64,000 bases of DNA from Ischnura elegans (GCF_921293095.1 NC_060254.1:106726917-106790916); one strand, 5' to 3'. Shown: positions 23,291 through 35,619, counted from the stretch's first letter. Made by a program: numbers and translations. The notes: a model not told the origin generated them from the letters alone.

Positions 23291-23854
23291 GTAAGAGTTT
23301 TAACATCAGGTTGGTCAAAATGGTGTTTGCGATACAAATGAGTTCTTGAAATTAGCATTTTCTCAATGGATTCGTGTCTTAAGAATTCTAATTAAGGCTA
23401 AAAATCTAAGTAAAAATCTTAATAACCATATTTTTAGTTTGTGATTATGTAACTCTACTTACAAAGAAGAGTAAGGATGGGATCCATAAATTTTGAAAAT
23501 TTAGTTAAACTCGACTATGTTTCATGAAAAACAATGCAAAATCAAATGTGCAAACTCTTATAGTTTTTCTGTTTCAAACCGTATCCGCAAATGAGAGGAT
23601 GAATACGAGTTAGGAAGCGTCAGTTCACAAACTATATAAGAGAACAGTTGAGTTATTTATGCATAGAGAGGTCCAATTTCACATTCACTCCCACGAAAAG
23701 ATTATTTCTACCCATCTTTGCAAGAATTTGTAGAATTTATATGCCTACGTCGAATGATTGACCATTTCAGAATGAGCCTGTATCGTATCAGGGTCAATAT
23801 ACACCATTGAATGAAAGAAAATCCATCCACGTCCAAAACAAAAGTTAAAGCGAG

Positions 23855-24248
23855 TTCTAAAATGTTCTAGAAACGGCTAAAATATTCCTAAACGATTGAT
23901 ATGGAAAAAAACAAGACTTCTGATACCTCACTTTGACAGCAATGTGGAGAGGCTTCGAAGAAGGATGATTTGTTTACGCGGTACCGCCTCTAGCAAAAGA
24001 GGAAGAGCGACACATCAGGCGGACGAAATGTGAACTAACTCCACACACCACAGACGTATATACATATAGAAGCAAACGCCCGCTCGGAAATCGCTATATT
24101 GAATCAGAAATTGCGAGCATCAGTTGTGTTTGAGCGTCGGCTTGTGACATCGAGACCTTCATCATCCTACTCCGAAGAAGGAAAACAACTAACAATATTC
24201 CAAAAGAAATAGCGATAGTATCTGAGAGTTGTGCAGCATAACTTAACT
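23855..24248 (+). promoter_or_regulatory. B2 heat-shock promoter and non-coding first exon
   Basis: Heat-shock element TTCtaaAAtgTTCtaGAA at 23855-23872, TATA box TATATACATATA at 24057-24068, leader exon to 24248 ending before GTAAGT. Not interrupted by a LINE as in B1. An upstream ACTATATAAG at 23631-23640 is another possible TATA but has no nearby heat-shock element. Confidence 0.75.
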
Positions 24249-24857
24249 GTAAGTGCACGGAATTCTTCCATTTTTTAAGTGGAATCCAATTATTTATTTC
24301 GAGGCCAGGCTCCGTCTGAGCTGAGTGTTTTGTTAAATTAAGTAACAAATATCTTTAAACGATTGAGTGCGAACAATGACTGTAGTCAAGAAATTAATTT
24401 CATTGGCGACAAAATGACGCAGCGTAACATTGGGAGGAAATTACATCTGCCTAATATTTAGTGCCTTTAATAAATAAATCGGAGATGATAAAAGTTGTTT
24501 ACGTTTCCCACTCAATATGCGAAGTGTATTCATATACACCTGTAACGATAGAGCACAAAGGTAAGGCGATTTGTCGCCGCAATGCATTATGGAAAGAATA
24601 AAATCACTATCGTTTTAGTGGTAGTAAAGTGTGTGCGAGGGAAATCGGTTAATGTTACTCGAATTAATTTTTAATTGGGCATCCTCAGAGAGTATGATGT
24701 AATATCAATCGTTAATACTCACCCCACCTCTATTTCAGTCTTACACCGCTTTGATAGTCTAGTGTACCTATTCATACGTTGAGCATTGATATCGGCTTTA
24801 TATCTGGAGTAACTGAAAGACTAAGAATTTTATTCTACGTACTCCTCTTCATTTCAG

Positions 24858-27410
24858 ATGTCTCGATTCAGAATAGTTTTTCGACCCTTATTTGCTGGCA
24901 ATCCTTTGCTTTCCATAAGAAGTCCAAAGGTGAGTGGTGAAATTTTCATATCACGAAAGTTTTGAACAAATTTTCTGTTGAAGATAAGTGATATTAGTAT
25001 GAGACAAGGTTCTAAAATAAAAATCATTAATTTTTCAAGCAAATAATTATAAAAATTATAAATAGCCGTCATAATTTTCTTAAAATTAACCTTTTCTGTG
25101 CTAAAATGCTACAACTTGAACGACAATGGCCAGCCCCCCAAGTTTTGATCCTGGGTATGCCCTTGACCACGCTACGACTGACTCCTGGTGACTTGGCGAT
25201 TTTATTGTCTTCCAACGAACTCTACTTCTCTCCCTGAACTGGGTCCAAACTTTTCAACTGTCATAAGTGTGGTAGCCTACAGTCATCACAATTGGAACTC
25301 CACTTACTTACGTCTTTTACTTACTGACATAGAGCATTCGATTATGGACATTCATTATCGATAGTCAGCATGCAGTCATGGTATGACGCATTACTGGTGC
25401 CGAATCATTTACGCATAGCAATACATTTAGCCTAAATTTTGATGTGTAGAAAGATTTAAAGCAAATAAAACAGAAGGGTTACCTAAAACCAACTATAAAC
25501 GTCGACACAGTAGAATCACTGTATTGAAAATTATAGAATGTAAAAAAAACAGTCTATTTTAATTAAGAGATAGGTTAAATTATTAGCAGAGACTGTTGGT
25601 ATTCTTATTCAAAGAAGTGAATAATAAATACATTCCACCTTTAAACTACGTGGGTCTTTCATGTTAACTGCAAAAATTAAAGCACCCCGTTTAGCTTTTC
25701 TCCATTTGAGCAAAAACCACAATCCGCTTGTTTGTATTTCATCACTTAACAATGATAAAGAAAGACTCTCCATGACCAATTCAAATGCATGCAAAAACAA
25801 AACTGACACCAGAATAAGATAGGTCGCTCACAAATAAACTTTATTCACTGCTCAAGTGAGATTTCCTTCATTTCAGACGTTTCGCTATGGAATGACCCTT
25901 CGACCAATGATAGCCACCAACTCCACCCCCACGAGTCCCTTTGAGACCTTCGATCAGCTCTTTGGGTCCAGCTTCAACGACTGCTTACGGACGAGAATCA
26001 TGCCTCCTACCCTTGACTTCCACGAACCATGGGGCAAAATCTCCAGCGAGTACAGTGGCACGTCGAGCGTGACAATGGACGAGGATGGCTTCAAGATCGT
26101 GATGGACGTGCAGCATTTTAAGCCGGAGGAGATCACGGTGGAGCAGGTGGATGACAGCGTGGTGGTTGAGGGGAAGCACGAGGAGACGAAGGACGAGCAT
26201 GGCTTCGTCTCCAGGCACTTCGTGAGGCGCTATGCGCTCCCTCAGGGCGTCGATCGCCAATCACTCAAATCCACCCTTAGCTCCGACGGCGTTCTCACCA
26301 TCACAGCACCAAAGGTGTGTATTTCATTTAAAGGTCATGGTGTAATCTTGACCGTTATTGCTCACCCCATCTCTATTTTATTCTTACACCGCTTTAATTG
26401 TCTAGTGTACCTATTCGTTGAGCATTGATATCTGCTTTATATCTGGAGTAACTGAAAGACTAAGAATTTTATTCTAAACTCTATTTTAGGAAAAAATTGT
26501 TTGTTTACATTTTCAGTTGACAAATATTTTCAATCATACAATCAATATATTGATGAGTTTTCTACGCGACTGTAGTCAACGCTATAGCGTTGACTATAGT
26601 TTCGTAGAAAACTTATCAACATGAATTTAAATGAATTCATCAAACTAATGCCAGCAATATTGCAAAATTATTGCAATGTTAGTTGTAGAGGTATTATTTA
26701 TTTCAACGTTTGGACTACAATTATTTTAATTTTACGTTTGTTTTGACCTGCGGCTGATGACATTGACAGTTCTTTTTCATCTTCTAATTCTGTGAGTGCC
26801 TTTGTCTTAATGGATATTTAAACAAAATATATATTTTGGGTCAAAAGAAGTTTAATATTCCTCCATCTATACATCAGTGGGGTAAATTGTTTAAATTGTA
26901 GCCTAAACATTCTCAGTGTTTATCCTGTAGCACTACTTTCTCCTTCATAACAAGCTCCTAATATTTAAACTCTAGCAAACTCACACTACACACTAGCATT
27001 TTGCCACTCGGTAACCATTGTAGCTTACACTCAGAGAAGTCTAGCTCAGTGTGGACTCAGACTCTGACTAGTATGGTTTAATGGAGGAAAATAATGCTAC
27101 ATGTTCAAACTTCCCCTGGAGGGATTTTAGCATAGGGAATCACATGCAAATGAGATATGTTTTCTTGCGGATTGGTGTTGTAGCAGCAGAGACTTTGACA
27201 GGATATTTTGTCCCTGTGGTACTATGAACTTTGGTCCAACTACCCAAAATTAATTTGCACAGATCCCTTGGAAGTGATGACTTGATCATTGGTGTGTTCC
27301 CATTCCAGGTAGAGCATGTGGTAGAGGAGAATGGTCGCACTATACAGATTGAGCAAACTGGGAAGCCTGCTGTGAATAATGCGAACAAGGAAAAAGGCTC
27401 AATGATGTGA
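24858..27410 (+). CDS. Small heat-shock protein B2 with an extra N-terminal exon
   Basis: Three coding exons, 24858-24929 (24 codons), 25877-26314 (146 codons) and 27309-27410 (33 codons plus TGA), all in phase 0, give 203 residues. Exon 1 encodes MSRFRIVFRPLFAGNP plus LLSIRSPK. Exon 2 begins ACG TTT CGC TAT, where A genes have ATG TCT CGA CAC: the ancestral start appears changed to ACG, so translation should start in the small exon, otherwise at the internal ATG 25892. The ACD runs from [13 protein letters not shown] through KPEEI, VEGKHEE and RHFVRRY to LTITAPK. The last exon has RTIQI, the tail motif. Predicted cytosolic holdase. The protein has two sHSP N-termini in tandem, both with an FRPLF/LRPMI-type motif. 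Skipping of the small exon is the main alternative. Confidence 0.85.
26335..26480 (+). repeat. Copy of the B intron 3' end placed after the B2 ACD exon
   Basis: The 145 bases after the B2 ACD donor (TTGACCGTTATTGCTCACCC to AAGAATTTTATTCTA) repeat the end of the intron that precedes the small exon (24690-24840; also 7300-7445 and 43600-43735). The copy stops just before the acceptor and the small exon are reached. Confidence 0.8.
26550..26619. repeat. 70-base near-perfect palindrome
   Basis: Both arms, TTGATGAGTTTTCTACG and CGTAGAAAACTTATCAA, with CAACGCTATAGCGTTG at the centre (26584/26585), pair along the whole length with few mismatches and no spacer. It lies in the last intron of B2 and has no counterpart elsewhere in the window. 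Confidence 0.85.
26640..27300. other. Rest of the last B2 intron
   Basis: AT-rich intron with no recognised element; ends in a CATTCCAG acceptor. Confidence 0.6.
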
Positions 27411-27501
27411 AGCTACACACAACACTCAGAGACTCTGCACAAATTGCATTGCTCTTTGTTCACGAGCCATGTGAACTGAACTGATTGTTGAGCTATGTGT
27501 A

Positions 27502-29491
27502 GGGCTGCTATTCTGGATAAGCGTTGCAAAAAATAGCATATGCTATTCTGCGGGTCATTATTGCAACGACCCCGTATTCAGAATGAAGCGTAGTAATAAT
27601 TTTGTTCGGAATAGCAGCATGCTATTTCTTGCGCGAGCTATTTGGAAGCTCCGCCCCTTCCCGTATGAAAAACTTTCTGAACAGTTTGCGCAACCAATGA
27701 GGGAGAAGATATTTTATATATTTTTCTGTATTTTATGGAATATTGACTTGCAATTACAACTAATTGCTTCATTTGCATTTAAAAATTATATTAAACCGTT
27801 GATTTATATAATACGCTTTGAAAATCTCGTTTAGGAAATCAGCTGATTGTTGTTGTTTTGATAATATCACAATGGCTTCAGACAGGAGGGTTAGGTCATA
27901 ATTTTACTGTTATAATGATGATTTATCGGGCATAAATATTGAATCATTTACCTATATCCGATCGGTCCTTTATCGTGAGATATATGTTATGCGAAATAAT
28001 CATTGAAAGCTAAATATGTTTGATTTTCTTCGTAATTGTCTTAGGCTTCGAAGTCTGTCTGTTCGTTGCATGTCAAAATAAATATGTACCAACTTTTATT
28101 GCTTTGATCGTGACGATATAGCTTTACTGTATGAACTAGAAGCTTTCGTTTCTAATACTAGCTTTATATTATATGACTCCCTAATTTCAGTATTCATTCT
28201 CTGTTTAGGAAATGAAGTAGGTGGCAACGTCACCGCTGTGCTTTCATGTAATATGATGGAATAGTATCAATATTTCAGCTGCAGATTTGGAAAAAGCAGA
28301 GGGATGTGATGGTGAATTTGAGGATGGATGGAACAACTGTGAAAAAGTGAATCGTGTGGAAAGTGCTGTTGTGTCACTTATTATTGTTTTCGTATCAGCT
28401 GATTTTAATATGCTCACTGAAATTTTTGATAGACCCTGAACTGTGCCGATATACTGAAACTTAATTGTGTGAATAACTTACTTGCCTATAGAGGAAACAA
28501 TTTGTATTGAATTCCACATGATATATATTGCATTAATGATGTACATGGATATTCCATTAAACGTTTGTGGCGAATCATATTTGTTCGGAAACTTTATTGG
28601 TGTTCGGAGAAATCCTTTGTTTTCAAGCAAGTAATTCAAGTCGACTGCCCGTGTTATAAGTTTGTAAATTTTAAGTTTTAACTGTAGAAGGTAGCGAATA
28701 TAGTGGGGAAAATAATTTCGACTCGTTGCATGTTTTTGTATATACTGTCCAATTGAGGAAATGAACGGCTGATCAAAGTATATGGTATTATTATGGTAAT
28801 ATATGGTTTTCATTGAAAGGTATACCTGTTATTATATTTGGCGAGTTACTGTGTTCACACAAGCTTGAAAATTTTCAAGAATCGACCTGATAGCCTACAT
28901 TGAGGATATTTTTAGTAGCAAGTCAAGTGATGAAATAAAATTATGAGTTGTAAATATGAATAAAACACGGAAAATTTGGGCTAATCGTAGTAATTCTTTG
29001 CATTAATTGTGTAGTGTCAATGAAGCAAGCTTGAGCTTCATATATTAAGCTCGAATGTTAATTTCTAACCAATTCACTTAACTAGTTAAATATTCATCAC
29101 TCATGCTACTATTATTTAATTAAAATAAAGCAGATAACATTTTATTTTTGGCTATTATTCCATTTTTCAATGCTTGATTATGTTACTTTAACCTCAGAAA
29201 AACAATTCGACATCGCAATGCGCACGTTTTCAGGGTTGCAATACCGAATAGCTCGGCCTCGAAGACTGCGTAATATTATAGCAAGCCTACCGGTTGCAAT
29301 TCGCCGTTCAGAATAGTGAATTGCTACGGGCCTATGCTATTCTGAGAATTACGTCTTCCGGTGTAGTAAAAACACGAATTGCAACCGTTCTGAATACCAA
29401 ATAGCATGGGCGTTGCTATACGCTATATTATAGCAACATCGGTTGCAATATCGGAGAATGGCATAATGCTATTCCATCCAGAATAGCAGCC
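27502..29491. mobile_element. 2 kb TA-flanked element in the B2 3' untranslated region
   Basis: Ends GGGCTGCTATTCTGGAT and ATCCAGAATAGCAGCC are inverted repeats with TA on both outer sides. Subterminal regions are rich in GAATAGCA and TTGCAA repeats. Inside are short frames without recognisable domains (an ATG at 27872; a phase near 28280 reading ADLEKAEGCDGEFEDGW; a minus frame at 28478-28813). It starts 91 bases after the B2 stop. Confidence 0.75.
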
Positions 29492-30212
29492 TAGGTACAG
29501 TTCGTTTTTAGTGTTAAATTAATTATACTGTGCATTCCATTTAAAATTATACATAAATACCTGCATTAAAGAATAAGTAGGCATGAAACATTTCAGCCTA
29601 AAAAAAATGACAAATTACTCCTACAAATGACATTCACAACACGTTTGTGAACAAATCTAAAATTGATTTGAATTTACAAATCGTCTCAACCAAAATAAGC
29701 TAATTGTGGTTTAAAATAATAATACATATGTACTGACTATATTTCCAGAAATATGAAGGAGATTATTTATCTTTGCAAATGTTTTATATTATTTTTACCC
29801 TACTTCACTTTGAAACTACATGCTTTCATAAAATATGAAAGATGCAAATCAAATTATTCAGTTGACTTAATATTGCAGGAGAAATATTAAGGTAGCCTGG
29901 TCATAAACAGTTGTACTTAACTTACTGATTTGATGAGTGAAATCTAATGTATTCACAAACCCACATGTAATTAGAAATACAGGAATTATTATTATTTTCC
30001 AACTGTGTGTCTCCTCGTTCTGCAAGTGATCTTCTCGTAATATCAGATCAATATACCAGTCGCTAAAATTCAAATTATTTTTTTCTGGTGGTCATCATAT
30101 TAGAACTACATCCCTGTCAAAACCCTTTATAACTGTTCCCTTACAAAGTACATACATATCAAGTATATGTAGCAACTCAGAATCTAGGGGATAAAGAAAG
30201 GGAATAGCAATA
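29492..30212. other. B2 3' flank, conserved with unit 3
   Basis: Contains a possible ATTAAA near 29567 that may be the original B2 polyadenylation signal. From 29686 the sequence matches 47797-48319. No gene. Confidence 0.55.
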
Positions 30213-30228
30213 GGGTGGTTTCCTATTA
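30213..30228. mobile_element. MITE-1 left end, interrupted
   Basis: GGGTGGTTTCCTATTA is the left terminus of MITE-1, cut by a pogo-type insertion. The complete MITE at the same place in unit 3 is 48320-48982. The right part here resumes at 34612. Confidence 0.75.
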
Positions 30229-31540
30229 CCGTAAACTGGGACAACTTTGCCACTTTTTATTCTTTTTCAACTGCATTCTTGGAAGTTCATGTACGAAAAT
30301 GATTTAAAACCATCATCAGCTATTACTCTTGGTCTCTACTTTCAAAATGTATGAAAAAATTACAACTTAAGTAAAATTTTATACGTTAAAAAAATTGAAA
30401 ACATATGTCGCAAAGATTTTATGGAACTGGGGCAACTTTGCCAACGGAGTTATATCCAGCGGAAAACTCAATAAAACAATGGAATAAATGATTTTAACTT
30501 AGAAAACTCTTAAATGTAGAATGGTACACACAGATACTCAAAACACTGTACATAATATACAATGGTTATTCCCCTATTTTTTTCTTCTATTTTCAAGTTC
30601 CTCCTATATAATTCTGTGTGGAGCAGCTTTGAAGTGATCAAGTGTGATTTTTCCACGGATTCTCCTGGGGCCACATTAATTTTCCGTCTTCTTCTCTATG
30701 GGGAATTTTTGTTTGGATTACGACGACAGACTTGAAGATAATTCAAAATTGAAGCACTTACTCTTGTAGGAGTGTAATTACAATCAGTTAACCATGCATC
30801 CGGAATTCAACACTAAACTTCTTTGAGATTGAGGGGCACGATGCCACATTTTTCGAACCCTGATAAGATTTTTGAGTACATTTTACCGCTTTCATCCAAA
30901 GCCCTGAGAGGTTTTGCCAAAAGTATTGGAAATGCTCTATTTTCGAGAGTAATTTAACCAGTAGAGTTCCACAATTTATTGTCAGTCAGTATGGCTCTCC
31001 ATTTTTTTATTACAAGGATCCAAGAGTGAAACATCAAAAGGTTGTCATAAATGATTGGACGATGGTGTAAGAACACAAAACGTATCAATCATCAATCAAT
31101 GGCCTTAAAAGGCATTCCCCGGTCAGCATAAACAAGCACATGTTCGAGGATCTCTTCTTCCTTATCCTTGCTCAATGCCGTCTGGCGCCCTGGATTCTTT
31201 GAATGGCGACACTTCACCTTACTGTCAATTGCCCTCTGTGCAATATTATATTTCAGGACTGCTTTTCCACTTCTCATTTCATTATTAATCACTGCAGTGA
31301 CAGCAAGTTGCAGCGTAGTGTCATCATAATTTCGATACCTGCGGCCTCCCAAATTGCTATTAAAGCGTCTTGGCAACTGAACGGTCTATAAAACGTTTAT
31401 GAAAATCGCATCCTTAGGAAAAAGTGTACTAGAATTTGAGATAAAACAATATTGTCAGTTGGCCAAGTTGTCACATTTCCACCAAGCTTCCTGGTGCACC
31501 ATTGCCAAGTTACATTAATAAGCGTAATTACAGCATACAT
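30229..31540 (-). mobile_element. pogo/Tigger-like DNA transposon remnant
   Basis: Begins CCGTAAACTGGGACAACTTT after TA. Minus frame 31092-31376 encodes a psq-type helix-turn-helix and the linker GRQTALSKDKEEEILEHV and YADRGMPF, typical of pogo/jerky transposases. Further along the minus strand (about 31075 to 30700) come pieces of the C-terminal part: KWRAILTDNKLWN, then ALDESGKMYSKILSGFEKCG. The DDE catalytic middle is missing, so it is dead. The right edge is unclear; degenerate GGCCAAGTTGTCAC near 31459 may be the other terminus. Confidence 0.75.
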
Positions 31541-31554
31541 TTTACCATTTAAAG

Positions 31555-33940
31555 CAGTGGTTCCCAAAGTGTTTTACTTTAATGCTTACCGCCCCCTGGG
31601 GGGCGTCTGTGGGGGCGAAAAGTGCCGAGGGGGCGGCAGGGGGGCGCCGGAGGGTCCTGACAACGTGACAAATGCGAAGGTTCCGTAACATTCCTTTTGT
31701 GTTTGTTTCTTTTCAAGCTTCGTTTCTTAAGTTTACTTTTTTCCCGCAACTGGAAGTAATTAAGCATGCGTTTTCTAACATTTTAAAGTAATAACAGTTA
31801 AAAAATATTTCCAAGGCTTTTTTGCACAATGGGAACGTTTGAAGGACTTTAGTCTCATTTGGTCTATCGTTGGTACAACTTCAAGACACAGAGAACTTCG
31901 GCAGTTAAGTTCAGTGTGAATAAAACGGCTGTGAAAGCGGAGAGGAATCAGGTCATCTAGATTCGGTAGTTTTACACCAAATATTTACCAGAATAATAAT
32001 TTTCCGAACTCGGTTCCAGCGATATTATCGAGGCTCTTATGGTAAGTGATTTTTCATTTTTCAGATGATATCGTTAGAGTACTATTATATAACATTTTGT
32101 ATTATTTTAGGATAGCGAAGTAAATAAGAAAATAACTGGCCAGTATATTGTTTACGCTTTTATAAAATTGTAAAAAATTATTCAAAACGAGGACCTTTTC
32201 TCTCACACTTCGTATGTATATGATCCCCTTTGCTAGTTGGATTCCAATTCAATAAATTCCCGGTTTACTGATCTAAGTCACCCGGTCACAATTTTTCTGA
32301 TATTGTGCATTTCCTTGGAGCATAGCTTTTTCAAACAATGGGTAATATTCACAATAATTCTTCGAATAAAAAGAACGCATAGCTAATAATTCAAGAAATC
32401 GAAGCCGTCGATAAAGGAAATGTTCCTTGATCAGCTTAGGAAAAATATAGCCTACAGCGAAAATAATTATGCTTCAAACTTGTAAGCCTTCAAAGTTAAT
32501 TAGTCATTATAACGGAATACTTAAAGCGAATCCAGCTCCTAAAAAACGGAATGGCCATAGAATAATTGGCTCAGGTACAAAGGTATTTAATGGGGCGAGA
32601 AATTTAAAATTATTATAGTGAATTGTAGAATCATTCGTAAAAAAAAAACAGGCTGAGTTTTTAAGTATTTCTTTTGCGCACGTTGAAGTACTTGCTCGGA
32701 ACTACTACTAGGAACCGTGAGTTGGTTAAGCGAAGAGATCATCATTCATAGAGCATATTCGGGATACAATAGGAAAAGCGAATATAACGCAAGGATTAAA
32801 TAGCAGAACTCTGAGAGGATGCCCACCAAAAGGCAAAGAAATAGATGATTTTTTGTTAGTTCCGCCCGGAGTTGAAAACTGAGTGATTGCCCTCACAAGT
32901 CCTTAAACATTTTAATTACAGCAGTTAACAAAATTAAGGCCTAATTAAATAATATAAACTAAATAAAAATTAATGCTCTTAATAATCGACTCTTTCGAGA
33001 GTTGTGTGATGAGAACGACGAAGATTTTAAACGTTTCTTACTACACACGTAAGTTCGTTAGCTGCCAAAAGGCAATTGTATAAGGTGCTTCTGTAAACTT
33101 TTTGACACTGTCGTGCAGTTTTTTGAGGAGAAAGATGCTTTTCTCAGCAACAACCTTAGAGAGATTAGGAGTGACGTTGCATTTTTGGCTGAAATATTTG
33201 GATGTTTGGAAAGAAAGTAAGTAAGAAAGAAAGAAATGAAATGAATTTACAATTGTAGGGAAACGACACAAATCATATGAAGGTAAAATCTGTGGTGACT
33301 GTGTTTATTTCCAAGTTGATTTTATTTAAGCACCACATAGGTCGCCACGAGCTTTATCGATTTCCATATCTTATTGAGCTGGAAGAGCAAGCTGGTTTAT
33401 GTGATGATAATTTGAGCGTCTTTTGCGACCATTTAGCTACCTTACATAAAAATACGACTCGAAGATTTGAGGATCTTCTTTTGTTGGAAACTCCAGACTG
33501 GGTGATAAATCCTAAAAGTAGATATTGGGGAAGTTGGGGTATTAGAGGGACAATTAATTGGACTACGAAATGACATTGAATTGAAACCAAAGTTTAAGAT
33601 AAATTATCAAGAGTTTTGGCTACAGAAGGAGATTTCCAATCGTTATCCTGAATCATGAATGGTGGTTAAAAAACTCTTTCTTGCATTTCCGACTTCAGAT
33701 TTGGTGGAACGTGGTTTAAGTGCAGTCATTCAGCTTAATTCCAAGCAGAGAAATAGACTACAGGTTTGCAAACGCGGGGATTTAAGACTTCTGCTAAGTG
33801 AAATTAAACCGAGCGTTGGAAAATATGTATCATACCATCAATTCTCCGTAGTAGTATATGGAATGCACTCAAAAAAAGAAACCTTTCAGTGCACCTCTTG
33901 CAGTGCCCAGCGATTGCATAATAAAAGTCATTCGTGGTAA
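31555..33940 (+). mobile_element. hAT transposon remnant, ZBED5-like transposase
   Basis: Left end CAGTGGTTCCCAAAGTG is a classic hAT terminus. Plus-strand coding pieces in order: about 33099-33215 (FFEEKDAFLSNNLREI, DVAFLAEIFG), 33277-33570 (LIELEEQAGLCDDNLSVF), and 33659-33830 (FPTSDLVERGLSAV, RGDLRLLLSEI), the C-terminal dimerisation region of hAT transposases. Stops and frame shifts separate the pieces and the N-terminal zinc finger was not found. A right terminus is not certain; AAACCACTG at 34381-34389 is a candidate but the flanking 8-mers do not match. Confidence 0.75.
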
Positions 33941-34611
33941 TATTTATTAATTTTTCTGGTGATTATTCTCCATCACTATTATACCTGTTATCCACATATA
34001 AAATTGAATGAGACCATATTGCATCCACGCTCTTGCCGCGTCGCCGTGCTCTCTGCCGCCGCGGGCCAGAACCGGAGTCGACCGCACGCTCGAAAAAACT
34101 ATTTAAAATTCGGGGTTGCAAGTTGGTGCAAGGTTTTACTTTAGATTCACAATGTAGAAGCTTCAAAGAACGACATGATATAAGTTAGTTAGTGTAAGTC
34201 GATGATAATATCTACTTTTTCTCTACGTTTATGTAAAAAAAAGGGCTGAAAACAGGCTCCGCAATTTTGTTATATATCTATGGTTATTGATGAAACAAAA
34301 TCTTTAAAAACCTTTCAAATGAAAGAAAAAGAAATGTCAATTAAGATGGCATAACAGTTTTGTCGATAAAACTATTCATGAAACCACTGCACGAGGATAA
34401 AGTCGGCAATTTTCAGAAAAAATCGAGGGTGGTCGTTTTTCGCTAAATTTGTTCAACTTTGACCTCACTCATATTGTTAACGTGAAAACACAGGAAATAA
34501 ATAATCTGAAAAGGTATGCACAATTTATTTGAGAATATTTATGCGAAGTTTCAACTACCTAGCTCAAAAAAATCGATTGAGGTATTGGCCAGCTTTTTCC
34601 GATTCTAGCCC
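33941..34611. other. Tail of the nested insertion block
   Basis: No gene recognised. Probably the 3' part of the hAT element or another insertion, because MITE-1 resumes at 34612. Confidence 0.4.
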
Positions 34612-35079
34612 ACTAAGCGTCGTTCTTCTTCCCGCTGACGCAAGTGAGGTGACCTTGGGGCGAGGCTCTGAGCGCTGATACGACGCAGGATGCTAGAGGT
34701 AGCCGAGTACCATGCTAGCTGGTAGCACTGGCTTAAATAAGGATTTTTAATATCTTATCAAACGAAGAAAACTTTCCGACCTTAGCCAGTTTTAATATGT
34801 GATTATTAATACATGTTTCCCTGAGCTCCGTGCCTCATGCATGCATTGGTAATCTCAGATGATGTAAAACTCCTACCTACTCGTATAGAAACTAGGTCCC
34901 TATGACGTCACGTGGAGTGGTATCGCATGGGCGCCAATCTGGCCTTTTTCAATTGCGGTTAAAATTGACCTTTGCCATTCGTCTGAACTGGGATTTCTAA
35001 AAGAAATAATTTGTATATTATGAATACACTAAAGGTGGGTAACGAATCGCAATCAGTGTCTTTCGTTTTCTTTGATGAA
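34612..35079. mobile_element. MITE-1, right part, resumed after nested insertions
   Basis: Continues the element whose left end is at 30213-30228, from GACGCAAGTGAGGTGACC through TGACGTCACGTGGAG to TTTGATGAA. The terminal 15 or so bases are missing and unit 3 begins at once, so the duplication junction cut this MITE. Confidence 0.8.
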
Positions 35080-35619
35080 CGTGATTCTGTTGTTAATTAC
35101 TAGTTTATGAAAGCACAAAAAGCTTTACCCACAATCACTATCACCATCTCAAGTATTCAATTGACTTCATATTTTTGTGAAAGGAGAAAAAAGAAATTTA
35201 TTTTGTTCTGTCCATATATTATACTTTGTTCTTGTTTATTGTAAGTTATTGTCACATATGTTTCATAATGATAATGTTTCAAAACATTATAGAAACCAAC
35301 TTCCTTTTTGTTTTCTGGCCTGCCTTGAATTTAATTTTTTTAAGACGGTAAATTCCATGCTGGTTTTCTATTTTAACCATTGAAGCTATCTAAAGATCCA
35401 TTAATTTTGTGTTGTTAAAAAAAAGTATATCCAAGGTTGGAGTAATACATTCATTCATTCATTCACTTACAACCTCTAGTGTTTGGGCCAACATGCGACC
35501 CGCGGGTTGCAGAACACAATTCATAACCCCCTGAACATAATATACATCGTATTATAGGTATGAGATCAGAAATATCGATCAGCAAGCGAGTACCGTCTCG
35601 GTTGATCCAGGGCATGGGC

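Larger units (their letters stand above)
18636..30212 (+). repeat. Tandem segmental duplication, unit 2 (A2 and B2)
   Basis: Starts right after the 5.6 kb element with TAGTTTATGAAAGCAC, as unit 3 does at 35101. It holds A2 and the only complete B gene. Its right part, 29686-30212, matches 47797-48319 of unit 3. The segment 25728-29685, with the B ACD exon and last exon, has no counterpart in unit 3. Confidence 0.9.

Noticed and set aside
23631-23640. ACTATATAAG as the B2 TATA box
   Set aside because: No heat-shock element close by, and the TATA at 24057 sits between the heat-shock element and the leader donor.
34381-34389. AAACCACTG as right terminus of the hAT element
   Set aside because: Flanking 8-mers ATTTAAAG and CACGAGGA do not match, so the edge was left open.
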